A stretch of DNA of 64,000 bases from NCBI RefSeq assembly GCF_009498035.1, contig NZ_CP034550.1, forward strand, positions 9,982,001-10,046,000, written 5' to 3'. The notes under the pieces are model-generated. The model saw only the letters and a program-made list of their open reading frames with translations, had not been told where the DNA came from and made no database searches. This document shows, piece by piece, positions 34,220-41,578 of the stretch. This DNA is from Saccharothrix syringae. GTDB lineage: Bacteria; Actinomycetota; Actinomycetes; Mycobacteriales; Pseudonocardiaceae. The stretch's first letter is position 1, and each line of letters begins with the position of its first letter. A program made the translations under genes and the position numbers.

Positions 34220-34688
34220 CCGCGGCCTGCCGGATCAGCCCGATCCACCACACGAACGTGTAAGCGATGACGGTCGGGTTCTTCACGAACAGCAGCACGG
34301 CCAGGTAGGTCGGCGACGAGTCGAACAGCAGGTCGCCGACCACCCGCTCCAGCACCACGTCCGCCACCAGGAACGCCACGCCCAGCAGCACGGCCTGCCA
34401 CACCAGCGACGGCCAGTGGTGTGACACGAACGTGCGAACGTTGGCCCACCGGGGCCGCTCGTCGCGCATCGCCAGGCGCCACACCACGACCACCAGCGCC
34501 ACCCGCGCGGCCATCACGACCACCTCGGACGCGAACGCCAGGCCATCCGGCACGCCCCAGTTCACCGCCACGAGCCGCTGCACGGACCCCACCAGGGACA
34601 GCCCGACGACCACCGGCCAGTGCCGCGCGTAGAACCGCGCCGCCCACCTCGGCGCCTCCAGCGCCAACCTCAGCTCCGACATCCCCAT
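34194..34688 (-). CDS. Membrane protein of unknown function, divergent from marR
   Basis: 164 residues with about four hydrophobic helices (WPVVVGLSLVGSVQRLVAV, VVVMAARVALVVVVWRLAM, LVWQAVLLGVAFLVADVVL, AVLLFVKNPTVIAYTFVWWI). No family recognised. The start region abuts two MarR-like inverted repeats at 34692-34727, so control by the adjacent MarR protein is likely. Confidence 0.75.
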   Translation of the reverse strand: MGMSELRLALEAPRWAARFYARHWPVVVGLSLVGSVQRLVAVNWGVPDGLAFASEVVVMAARVALVVVVWRLAMRDERPRWANVRTFVSHHWPSLVWQAVLLGVAFLVADVVLERVVGDLLFDSSPTYLAVLLFVKNPTVIAYTFVWWIGLIRQAAVSRPAPVG

Positions 34689-34713
34689 CCCTTCAGCACT
34701 CCGAATATTTTAG

Positions 34714-34727
34714 TTCAGTGTACTGAA
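34714..34727. promoter_or_regulatory. MarR-type operator in the divergent promoter
   Basis: TTCAGT-GT-ACTGAA is a perfect inverted repeat at 34714-34727, between the membrane-protein start (34688) and the marR start (34745). A degenerate copy, TTCAGCACTCCGAA, lies at 34692-34705. The AT-rich setting in a high-GC genome marks it as a promoter/operator. Confidence 0.7.
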
Positions 34728-34744
34728 ATGTCTGGAGAGGTAAA

Positions 34745-35209
34745 GTGCCCGGCATGGACGGACGCGACCACGGACGCGACCACGGGCGCGAGCTGAGCAC
34801 CGCTGTGGTGGCCTTCCACGAGGCCGTGGGCGCCCGGCTGGGGGTGGGCGCGGTCGACCAGCGCGCCCTGGCCCTGATCTCCGCCGAGGGCCCGATGACG
34901 GCGGGCGAGCTGGCCAAGCGGATCAACCTGACGCCCGGCGCGGTCACCGGCGTCGCCGACCGGCTGGAGCGGGCGGGCCTGGTGCGCCGCGAACCCGACC
35001 CCGGCGACCGCAGGCGCGTGGTGATCAGCGCGGTACCCGGCGCGTTCGGCGGGGTCTTCGCGGGGCTGAGCGCCGCGATGGCGGAGCTGTCCGCCCGCTA
35101 CTCGCCCGAGGAGCAGCGGGTCATCGCGGACTGGGTCGCCCGCACCGTCGACGTGCTGCGGGAACAGGCGCGGCTGCTCACCGAGGGGCACGCGCCCAGG
35201 CGCCGGTGA
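34745..35209 (+). CDS. MarR-family transcriptional regulator
   Basis: 154 residues. Winged helix at about 45-110: LALISAEGPMTAGELAKRIN, LTPGAVTGVADRLERAGLV and the wing REPDPGDRRRVVI. Flanking helices would dimerise. The start GTG 34745 has GGAGAGG upstream; ATG 34754 is an alternative. The operator at 34714-34727 suggests autorepression and control of the divergent membrane protein. The inducing ligand is unknown. Confidence 0.9.
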   Translation: MPGMDGRDHGRDHGRELSTAVVAFHEAVGARLGVGAVDQRALALISAEGPMTAGELAKRINLTPGAVTGVADRLERAGLVRREPDPGDRRRVVISAVPGAFGGVFAGLSAAMAELSARYSPEEQRVIADWVARTVDVLREQARLLTEGHAPRRR

Positions 35210-35248
35210 GCCGGCACGGCCGCGGGCGCCCCGGGCCGGCCCCCGCGC

Positions 35249-36064
35249 TCACCGCCCGGGACCGGACGGGCGCTTCACCCCGACGGCCCCGTAGGCGACC
35301 GCCTCCGCGCCGCCCTCCGGCTCGCCCTCGCCGCGCCACCGGGCGGCCAGCACCAGCCCCGGCTCCAGCAGCTCGAACCCCGCGAACACCGGCTCCAGCT
35401 CGGCCTTGGACCGCGCCACGATCGGCGACAGCGTCTCCCCGGCCACCCCGACCAGCTTCTCCACCATCTCCGGCTGCTCGTCGGCGGTCAGGTGGCTGAC
35501 CACCAGGTAGCTGCCGTCGACGACCGCGTCCCGGTAGCGGGCCACCAGCTCGGCCGGCCGGTCGGCGTCGGTGAGGTACGGCAGGATCCCGACCATCAGC
35601 ACGGCCACCGGCCGGCTCAGGTCGAGCAGGCCGCGCACCTCGGGCGAGGACAGCACCGCGCCGACGTCGCGGACGTCGACCTCGGCGATCGCCGCGCTCG
35701 GGTTGTCCCGCAGCATGGCGCGGCTGTGCGCGACGGTCGCGGGCTCGTTGTCCACGTACACCACGCGGCACGTCGGGTCGACCTGCTGGGCGGCCTCGTG
35801 CACGTTGCCCGCGGTCGGGATGCCCGAGCCCAGGTCGAGGAACTGCCGGATGCCCGCCGCCACGCACGCGCGCACCGCGCGCCGCAGGAACGCGCGGGAG
35901 TGCTGGACCATCTGGGCGGTCGGGATCTGCGGCATGGACTGCTCGGCGAACTCGCGGTCGACCGCGAAGTTGTGGGCCCCGCCCAGGTAGTAGTCGAACA
36001 ACCGGGCCACGTTGGGGCGCTCGACGTCACCGGTCGTCGACACCCATCTCGGGGGGTTCTGCAC
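35249..36064 (-). CDS. SAM-dependent methyltransferase (DUF574/Methyltransf_19 family)
   Basis: 271 residues. Family features: PNVARLFDYYLGGAHNFAVD near the N-terminus, AGIRQFLDLGSGIPTAGNVH as the SAM loop, VVYVDNEPATVAHSRAML, and VAVLMVGILPYLTDADRP. The family is expanded in Streptomyces and relatives; no substrate is established. Three GTG codons are possible starts (36088, 36076, 36064); I use 36064 because GGTGAGG stands just upstream. Confidence 0.88.
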   Translation of the reverse strand: MQNPPRWVSTTGDVERPNVARLFDYYLGGAHNFAVDREFAEQSMPQIPTAQMVQHSRAFLRRAVRACVAAGIRQFLDLGSGIPTAGNVHEAAQQVDPTCRVVYVDNEPATVAHSRAMLRDNPSAAIAEVDVRDVGAVLSSPEVRGLLDLSRPVAVLMVGILPYLTDADRPAELVARYRDAVVDGSYLVVSHLTADEQPEMVEKLVGVAGETLSPIVARSKAELEPVFAGFELLEPGLVLAARWRGEGEPEGGAEAVAYGAVGVKRPSGPGR

Positions 36065-36207
36065 TGCGCACCTCACCCTGCACGGCACCCGGAGCGGCGC
36101 GAACGCCTGCCAGACCGTATCTGGCTACTCCGTTCGTGTCCATCCGCCAAACGTGAACACGCAGGGTGATTGTTACTGGTGGACGCCCCTCCGACCAAAC
36201 CGCGAGG

Positions 36208-36259
36208 CCCCGGCCGGGGGGAGTGCGGGCGAAGGGGGGCCCGCTCCCCCGGCCGGGGG
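36208..36259 (-). terminator. Hairpin after the trypsin-like protease gene
   Basis: A 15-16-bp stem between 36208-36223 and 36244-36259 (CCCCGGCCGGGG cores) with one bulge and a 20-nt loop, 9 bp after the protease stop on the minus strand. No U-run. Confidence 0.55.
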
Positions 36260-36267
36260 TGCCGCGG

Positions 36268-37005
36268 TCACACGCCGGCGTAGGAGCGGATCCAGTCGCG
36301 GTAGCGGGTGACGGCGGTGTAGTTGGACCGCGAGGAGCGGTCGCTGGTGGAGGCCACGCCGACCTGGTAGCGGCGGCCGTCGACCGGGCTGGTGGCGAAC
36401 ATCGGGCCGCCCGAGTCGCCGCCGGCGGCGATGCCGTCGACGCGCGTCACCGAGATCGCGATGCCGCCGCGGTAGTCGCGGCCGTTGACCGACGTCACGC
36501 GCGTGTTGGCGTACTTCAGGTAGCGGGCCTGGCAGTTGATCTCCGGCTGGTTGGTGCACGTGGCGCCCCAGCCGTAGAGCTGCACGGTCTGGTTGACCTG
36601 AACCGCGGTGGTGGTGCCCAGCGGCGCGTAGGTGGCCGACACCGACCGGTCCAGCCGCGCCAGCGCCAGGTCCACCGACGGGTGCTGGATGATCTGGGTG
36701 GCGGTGGCCAGGGTGCCGCCGGTGGTCTGGTCCAGGCTGCCGATCCGGAAGGTGTAGGTGCCCGAGGACGCCACGCAGTGCTGCGCGGTCAGGACCCACG
36801 TCGGCGCGATGATGGTGGCCGAGCAGTTCTGCTGGCCGTTGCGGAACAGGCGGGCCGCCCAGGGGGCGTCGGTCGCCGTGCCGCCGCCGATGATGTACGG
36901 CTCGACGGCGGCGGGCGCGGCGGAGGCCGCCGGCACGACCGCCGTCAGGGACAGCAGCGCGGCGGCTGCTCCGACCACCGCGTGCAGGACGCGATTGAGT
37001 CGCAT
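36268..37005 (-). CDS. Secreted trypsin-like serine protease (S1 family)
   Basis: 245 residues. A signal peptide of about 29 residues (hydrophobic AVVGAAAALLSLTAVVPA, then ASA). The mature enzyme probably begins near IIGGGTATDAPWA. The catalytic triad is visible: His in VLTAQHCV, Asp in VDLALARL, Ser in AAGGDSGGPMF. Cysteine pairs fit S1 disulfides. Substrate preference: the residue six before the serine region (DGIAAGGDSGG) is not the usual Asp-Ala-Cys-Gln of trypsin, so specificity is open. ATG 37005; an adjacent TTCACC-rich promoter region lies upstream. Confidence 0.93.
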   Translation of the reverse strand: MRLNRVLHAVVGAAAALLSLTAVVPAASAAPAAVEPYIIGGGTATDAPWAARLFRNGQQNCSATIIAPTWVLTAQHCVASSGTYTFRIGSLDQTTGGTLATATQIIQHPSVDLALARLDRSVSATYAPLGTTTAVQVNQTVQLYGWGATCTNQPEINCQARYLKYANTRVTSVNGRDYRGGIAISVTRVDGIAAGGDSGGPMFATSPVDGRRYQVGVASTSDRSSRSNYTAVTRYRDWIRSYAGV

Positions 37006-37131
37006 GGATTCGTCACCTCAACGAACGCAGGGAGTGGTGAATTCACCACGCACAGCGTCACTCGTTCAGGTGACGGAGACCACCCGCCGTTAGTCGGCGA
37101 ACGCACAGCCGATGGTCTGCCCCCGAATGTC

Positions 37132-37530
37132 CTACTCGTCCGCTTCGTCCAGTCCGGCCGCCCACCGCCGCACCTGCGGGGTGAACAGCAGGACCACGAT
37201 GACGAGCGAGTACGCGCCGACCAGCGCGCCCCACAGCTGCTGCCCGGACGGCCCGTACATGTACCAGGCCACGCCCAGCAGGAGCAGCTGGACGACGAAC
37301 GCCGGCGTGGTCCCCCAGCGCTTGCCCAGCACCAGGCCGACCCCGGCCACGCCCACGCCACCCGACAGGACGGTGAAGTAGACCGCCTCGCCGACCACCC
37401 CGCCCGGGTTGACCGCGCTGAAGGCCCGCACCACCAGCGCGACCGCGAACGCCAGCCCGACGAGGGCCTGCAACGACGTCAACGCACCGGCCACCCGGAC
37501 CGCCGCGGGCACCCGCTCCCGGTTCGACAC
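37132..37530 (-). CDS. Small four-helix membrane protein
   Basis: 132 residues from GTG 37530, which has GGTGAGGAAAGG upstream. Four helices: ALTSLQALVGLAFAVALVV, AVYFTVLSGGVGVAGVGLVL, AFVVQLLLLGVAWYMYG and LWGALVGAYSLVIVVLLF. The acidic tail is AAGLDEADE. Small proteins of this make-up are annotated as integral membrane proteins in actinomycetes; no function is known. Confidence 0.75.
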   Translation of the reverse strand: MSNRERVPAAVRVAGALTSLQALVGLAFAVALVVRAFSAVNPGGVVGEAVYFTVLSGGVGVAGVGLVLGKRWGTTPAFVVQLLLLGVAWYMYGPSGQQLWGALVGAYSLVIVVLLFTPQVRRWAAGLDEADE

Positions 37531-37785
37531 GCTGGACCTTTCCTCACCGTGAGTACTCGTCACGCATCGTAGGCCACCCGGTTGGCGAGTCCCGTTCGAC
37601 CGCACCAGGGGAGAGGATCAAGGGCAGTCTTCGGCGAGCCGGCGGTCGGGCCGGGGTGCACTTGTCGCAGACGCTCCGCAGTGCGACGCGTGAAAGGAGA
37701 TCTGGGCCACTTGCGTGCGCGCTAAACGCCCCTACCGGGTGACACGTGATCTGACGCAGGTCACGCGCTGTCCTACCCTGCAGGG

Positions 37786-38730
37786 GTGCGCGCACTTCTG
37801 GTGGTCAACCCGCAGGCGACGGCGACGACGCCTGCCGGCCGCGACGTGCTCGCGCACGCGCTGGCCAGCGAGGTGAAGCTCGACGTGGTCGAGACGGACT
37901 ACCGCGGGCACGCGGCGGACGCCGCCGCGCGCGCCGTCGTGGACGGGTACGACCTGGTGGTCGCGCACGGCGGCGACGGCACGGTGAATGAGGTGGTCAA
38001 CGGCGTGCTGCGCGGTGGCGCGCGGCCGGACCTGCCGCTGCTGGGCGTCGTCCCGGGCGGCTCGGCCAACGTCTTCGCGGGCGCCCTCGGCCTGCCCCGC
38101 GACCCGGTCGAGGCGACCTACCGCCTGCTCCAGGCCATCGAGCACGGCACCAGCCGCCGGGTCAGCCTCGGCAAGGTGGCCTCCGCCGGCGCGGGCCACG
38201 ACCACGACCGCTGGTTCACCTTCAACGCGGGCGTCGGCTGGGACGCCGACGTCGTCGCCGGCGTCGAGCACCAGCGCGCCAAGGGCAGGCAGGCGTCACC
38301 GGGCCTCTACGCCCGCACCGCCCTGACCAGCTACTTCAACCAGCGCCACGCCCCCGCGAGCCTGACCGTGCAGGTGCCCGGCGAGCCCGCGTTCGAGGAC
38401 GTGCGGCTGGCGTTCGTGTCGAACACCGACCCGTGGACCTACCTCGGCGACAAGGCGATCCGGCTCAACCCGAGCACGTCCTTCGACGGCGGTCTGGGCC
38501 TGTTCGCCCTGCACGGGATGGGTTTGCCGACCGTACTCCGCTATGTCGCGCATCTTTTGGCGACCGATGGGAACCCCAAGGGGGCGAACCTGCTTCGGCG
38601 GGACGACGTCGAGTACGTCCGGGTGACGAGCCGCGAGGCCGTCAACCTGCAGGTCGACGGCGACCTGCTCGGCCCGTGCACCGAGGTGGAGTTCACCAGC
38701 GCGCCGGGCGCGCTGACGGTGGCCGTGTGA
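37786..38730 (+). CDS. Diacylglycerol kinase-family lipid kinase
   Basis: 314 residues. The catalytic-domain signature is VAHGGDGTVNEVVNGV (nucleotide-binding GGDGT, residues about 64-72); the phosphate loop region is LGVVPGGSANVFAGALGLP. The C-terminal beta-sandwich ends with VNLQVDGDLLGPCTEVEF. It would phosphorylate a lipid such as diacylglycerol or a sphingoid base. The equivalent gene precedes whiB1 in mycobacteria. Start GTG 37786. Confidence 0.92.
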   Translation: MRALLVVNPQATATTPAGRDVLAHALASEVKLDVVETDYRGHAADAAARAVVDGYDLVVAHGGDGTVNEVVNGVLRGGARPDLPLLGVVPGGSANVFAGALGLPRDPVEATYRLLQAIEHGTSRRVSLGKVASAGAGHDHDRWFTFNAGVGWDADVVAGVEHQRAKGRQASPGLYARTALTSYFNQRHAPASLTVQVPGEPAFEDVRLAFVSNTDPWTYLGDKAIRLNPSTSFDGGLGLFALHGMGLPTVLRYVAHLLATDGNPKGANLLRRDDVEYVRVTSREAVNLQVDGDLLGPCTEVEFTSAPGALTVAV

Positions 38731-38823
38731 CCTCGGCGTTACCGTCGCGCTACCCATCCGCGACGTAGTGGCCCGCCCAGGTGCCGCTGCGTGAAAGCCC
38801 AGGTGAACTCGGTCGATCTTTCG

Positions 38824-38839
38824 GGTGAGTTCACTCACC
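38824..38839. promoter_or_regulatory. CRP-like site 1 upstream of whiB1
   Basis: GGTGAGTTCACTCACC contains GTGA-N6-TCAC exactly (38825-38838), the core of the mycobacterial/E. coli CRP consensus. It lies 31 bp upstream of a TTGACA box (38857-38862), so its centre is about 60 bp before the inferred start of transcription: a class I activation position. Confidence 0.7.
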
Positions 38840-38856
38840 GGGTTAGTGCTAAACCC

Positions 38857-38889
38857 TTGACATCCCAGCCGTTCGTGAAAGCATTCACA
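38857..38889 (+). promoter_or_regulatory. whiB1 promoter overlapped by CRP-like site 2
   Basis: The -35 box TTGACA is at 38857-38862. CGTGAAAGCATTCACA at 38874-38889 is a second perfect GTGA-N6-TCAC (38875-38888) covering the -10 region, so binding there would repress. Two such sites control whiB1 in M. tuberculosis; the present sites are found by inspection. Confidence 0.65.
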
Positions 38890-38954
38890 AGCACCCCAAA
38901 ACCGACCGCTGACGACCGGCGCGCCCTCGCGCGCCTAGCTGAGGAGTAGTTCCA

Positions 38955-39209
38955 ATGGACTGGCGCCACCGCGCGATCTGCCGCGACGAGGACCCCGAGC
39001 TGTTCTTCCCCGTGGGGAACAGCGGTCCTGCGCTCCTGCAGATCGCCGAGGCGAAGACCGTCTGCCGCCGTTGCCCCGTCGTCTCCGACTGCCTCGCGTG
39101 GGCGCTGGAGAGCGGCCAGGACGCCGGCGTGTGGGGCGGGATGAGCGAAGACGAGCGCCGCGCCCTCAAGCGCCGCAACGCTCGCACCCGGGCTCGCAGC
39201 AACGCCTGA
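38955..39209 (+). CDS. whiB1: WhiB1-type iron-sulfur transcriptional regulator
   Basis: 84 residues. Four cluster cysteines at positions 9 (AICRDE), 37 and 40 (TVCRRCP) and 46 (SDCLAW), then GVWGGMSEDERRALKRR, the glycine-rich turn and basic tail. The spacing is that of mycobacterial WhiB1, an essential nitric-oxide-sensing [4Fe-4S] protein that binds the primary sigma factor. Upstream are two CRP-like sites; downstream a long terminator. Its neighbours (lipid kinase, pdtaS) keep the mycobacterial order. Confidence 0.95.
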   Translation: MDWRHRAICRDEDPELFFPVGNSGPALLQIAEAKTVCRRCPVVSDCLAWALESGQDAGVWGGMSEDERRALKRRNARTRARSNA

Positions 39210-39231
39210 GCCGAACGAGCAGTACTCAAAG

Positions 39232-39269
39232 CGAGAGGCCCGACACCGTGCCAGGTGTCGGGCCTCTCG
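39232..39269. terminator. Strong bidirectional terminator between whiB1 and pdtaS
   Basis: A 16-bp perfect stem: CGAGAGGCCCGACACC (39232-39247) and its complement at 39254-39269, 6-nt loop GTGCCA, followed by TTTGTT on the plus strand. It lies between convergent genes. Confidence 0.88.
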
Positions 39270-39340
39270 TTTGTTGCACACCCTCCCGCATGACCACGTG
39301 ACCCCGCTGAGGTGGGCAGTCACGTGTGCACGGGAGCAGT

Positions 39341-40819
39341 CTAACGCCGCGCCCTCAGGGGCACGCGCAGGACCGCCTCTGTACCGCCTTTGGGCCGGCG
39401 CCGCAAGCTCAGCGAGCCCCGGAGTTCGGACTCCACCAGCGTCCGGACGATCTGCAGCCCGAGCCGGTCGGTGCGCTCCAGCGAGAAGCCCTGGGGCAGG
39501 CCCTTGCCGTCGTCGGAGATCACCACGTCCAGCCACTTCGCCGACCGCTCGGCGTGCACCACGACCTCGCCGCGCTGGCCGGCCGCGTAGGCGTGCTCGA
39601 ACGCGTTCTGCACCAGCTCGGTCAGCACCATCACCAGCGGCGTGGCCAGCTCGGCGGGCACGATGCCGAACGGGCCGTCCCGGCGCACCACCACCTGCGA
39701 CTCGGTGGCCGCGACGTCGGACATCATCGGGATGACCTTGTCCACGACCTCGTCGAGGTCCACCCGCTCGTCCACCGACATCGACAGCGTCTCGTGCACC
39801 AGGGCGATGGAGGTGACCCGGCGGACCGACTCGGCCAGCGCCTCCCGGGCCTCCTCGCTGCTGGTCCGCCTGCTCTGCAGCCGCAGCAGCGCGGCCACGG
39901 TCTGCAGGTTGTTCTTCACCCGGTGGTGGATCTCGCGGATCGTCGCGTCCTTGGACATCAGGGCGCGGTCGCGGCGGCGGACCTCGGTGACGTCCCGGCA
40001 CAGCACCAGCGCGCCCGCCGCGCTGCCCCGCGGCCGCAGCGGCAGGGCGCGGAACAACACCGCGGCGCCCCGGCGCGACTCGGCCTCGATGCGCATCGAC
40101 GGCTGCCCGTCCAGCGCCGCCCGGATGCGCTGGGCGACCTCGGTGGCGTCGAACGGGTCCCCGATCAGCGACCGCGTCAGCGGCGCCAGGTGCACGCCCA
40201 CCAGGTCGGACGCGTGGCCCATGCGGTGGTAGGCGCTCAGCGCGTTGGGGCTGGCGAACACCACCGCGCCCGAGGCGTCCAGGCGGATCAGGCCGTCACC
40301 GACGCGCGGGCTCGTGTGCACGTCCGGGGACGGCTCGGTGGTCGGGAACGTGCCGTCGGAGATCATCTGGCACAGGTCCGCGGCGCTGCCCAGGTAGGAG
40401 ATCTCCAGCGGGCTCGGCACGCGCGGCACCGCCAGGTTGGTGTTGCGGCTGAGCACCGCGATGACCTCGTCGTTGCGCTTGACCGGGATGGCCTCGCGGC
40501 GCACCGGCACCCCCAGGTGCCAGCGCGGGTCCTCCTCGCGGCAGATCCGCTGCTCGGTGATGGCGCGCCGCAGCTGCGGGTGCTCGTCGACGTCGACCGC
40601 GCTGCCCACGACGTCCTCCGGGTGCGCCGTGGGCGCCGTGGTCGGCCTGGCCTGGGCGACGCAGAGGAACTCGCGGTCGTCCAGCGGCACCCACATGAGG
40701 AAGTCGGCGAAGCTCAGGTCCGACAGCAGCTGCCACTCCGCGACCACCAGCTGCAGGTGGTCGACGGCGGCGCCGGAGAGCTTGGTGTGCTCGGCGAGCA
40801 GGTCGGTGAGCGTGGACAG
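39341..40819 (-). CDS. pdtaS: PdtaS-type sensor histidine kinase, with inferred CTG start
   Basis: 492 residues when begun at CTG 40819. GAF (about 20-150, EWQLLSDLSFADFLMWVPLD) and PAS (about 175-280) sensor domains precede a HisKA_2/HATPase core with IREIHHRVKNNLQTVAALL (phospho-histidine), ELVQNAFEHAYAAGQRGEV (N box) and ISDDGKGLP. It is cytosolic and works with PdtaR, an RNA-binding response regulator. The CTG codon directly follows the TAG of the carrier gene. No ATG, GTG or TTG lies before codon 25, and the intervening residues STLTDLLAEHTKLSG match the N-terminus of mycobacterial PdtaS. Confidence 0.88.
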   Translation of the reverse strand: MSTLTDLLAEHTKLSGAAVDHLQLVVAEWQLLSDLSFADFLMWVPLDDREFLCVAQARPTTAPTAHPEDVVGSAVDVDEHPQLRRAITEQRICREEDPRWHLGVPVRREAIPVKRNDEVIAVLSRNTNLAVPRVPSPLEISYLGSAADLCQMISDGTFPTTEPSPDVHTSPRVGDGLIRLDASGAVVFASPNALSAYHRMGHASDLVGVHLAPLTRSLIGDPFDATEVAQRIRAALDGQPSMRIEAESRRGAAVLFRALPLRPRGSAAGALVLCRDVTEVRRRDRALMSKDATIREIHHRVKNNLQTVAALLRLQSRRTSSEEAREALAESVRRVTSIALVHETLSMSVDERVDLDEVVDKVIPMMSDVAATESQVVVRRDGPFGIVPAELATPLVMVLTELVQNAFEHAYAAGQRGEVVVHAERSAKWLDVVISDDGKGLPQGFSLERTDRLGLQIVRTLVESELRGSLSLRRRPKGGTEAVLRVPLRARR

Positions 40820-41035
40820 CTACTCCACCACCGCGATCAGGTCGCCCTCCTGCACCACGTCGCCGGTCGCGACCGCGATGCGGGTGATCCTGCCGGAACC
40901 CTCCGGGAGGACGGGGATCTCCATCTTCATGCTCTCCAGCACGACGACGGTCGTCTCGTGGTCGACCTCGTCGCCCTCCTTGACGGCGATCTGCGCCACG
41001 TTGGCGACGATCTCGGCACGGATCTCCTCGGCCAT
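40820..41035 (-). CDS. Biotin/lipoyl carrier protein (BCCP-like)
   Basis: 71 residues, a single biotinyl domain. The attachment motif is VVLESMKMEIPV (lysine near residue 36) and the C-terminal half reads GDVVQEGDLIAVVE. It resembles the stand-alone carrier encoded next to pdtaS in mycobacteria (Rv3221c). The enzyme it serves is not in the window. ATG 41035; its TAG stop joins the inferred CTG start of pdtaS without a gap. Confidence 0.92.
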   Translation of the reverse strand: MAEEIRAEIVANVAQIAVKEGDEVDHETTVVVLESMKMEIPVLPEGSGRITRIAVATGDVVQEGDLIAVVE

Positions 41036-41143
41036 GGCCCTCCTTCGCTCGGTGTCAATCCAACCACGATTCAGGCCCCGTGATGTGCGGTTCAGGGGTC
41101 GTGCCACACTGACGTGAGGTAGTTCGAGCACTAGGAGAACCCC

Positions 41144-41218
41144 ATGTCGAAGCGTGCCCGCAAGCGCCGCGACCGCAAGAAGGGCGGCGCCAACCACGGG
41201 AAGCGCCCCAACGCCTGA
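41144..41218 (+). CDS. Ribosomal protein bL37 (AURKAIP1/COX24 domain), 24 residues
   Basis: Only 24 codons: begins MSKRARKRRDRKKG and ends NHGKRPNA. This arginine/lysine-rich peptide matches actinobacterial bL37, found in the 50S subunit of mycobacterial ribosomes. An AGGAGA ribosome site stands 6 nt upstream. Its terminator hairpin follows within 20 bp. It is easily missed by gene finders because of its size. Confidence 0.93.
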   Translation: MSKRARKRRDRKKGGANHGKRPNA

Positions 41219-41236
41219 GCGATCCGGCGTGCACGA

Positions 41237-41264
41237 GGCCCCCGGGACCGCGGTCCCGGGGGCC
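41237..41264 (+). terminator. Palindromic terminator after the bL37 gene
   Basis: A 28-nt perfect palindrome at 41237-41264 (arms GGCCCCCGGGACC and GGTCCCGGGGGCC with GC centre), followed by TTCGGCTTT. It begins 18 bp after the stop codon. Confidence 0.8.
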
Positions 41265-41578
41265 TTCGGCTTTCCGGGGGAGGGTCGGCGGGGGCGATCG
41301 GCGGGTAGGGGCGCTGCTAGGGGTGCATCGGGGTGGGCCGTGCGGGAGCTGGGCGCGCGGCTGCCGCGTCCGGGGCTTCCGGGGCCCGGGAACCCTCCCG
41401 GGACCCTCGTACGGCCACCTGCGGCTCTGCCCTCGCGTCCCTGCGGCCCTGCCCTCGCTCACCGGGCCTCGCGCCACCGCGGGACGCCGGCCAACGCGTC
41501 GAAAGGCGCCGGCGTCACCGCGAGCCCTCGCATCAGCGGCCCTCGCTCACCGAGCCCTCGCGTCGTCGGCCCCTCGCT
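41265..41578. other. Intergenic region with irregular CCCTCGC repeats
   Basis: About 310 bp without a supportable gene. From about 41440 to 41584 the word GCCCTCGC or a variant recurs every 13-18 bp (for example GCCCTCGCTCACCG twice, GCCCTCGCATCAGCG, GCCCTCGCGTCGTCG), ending at the stop of the next minus-strand gene. Confidence 0.5.
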
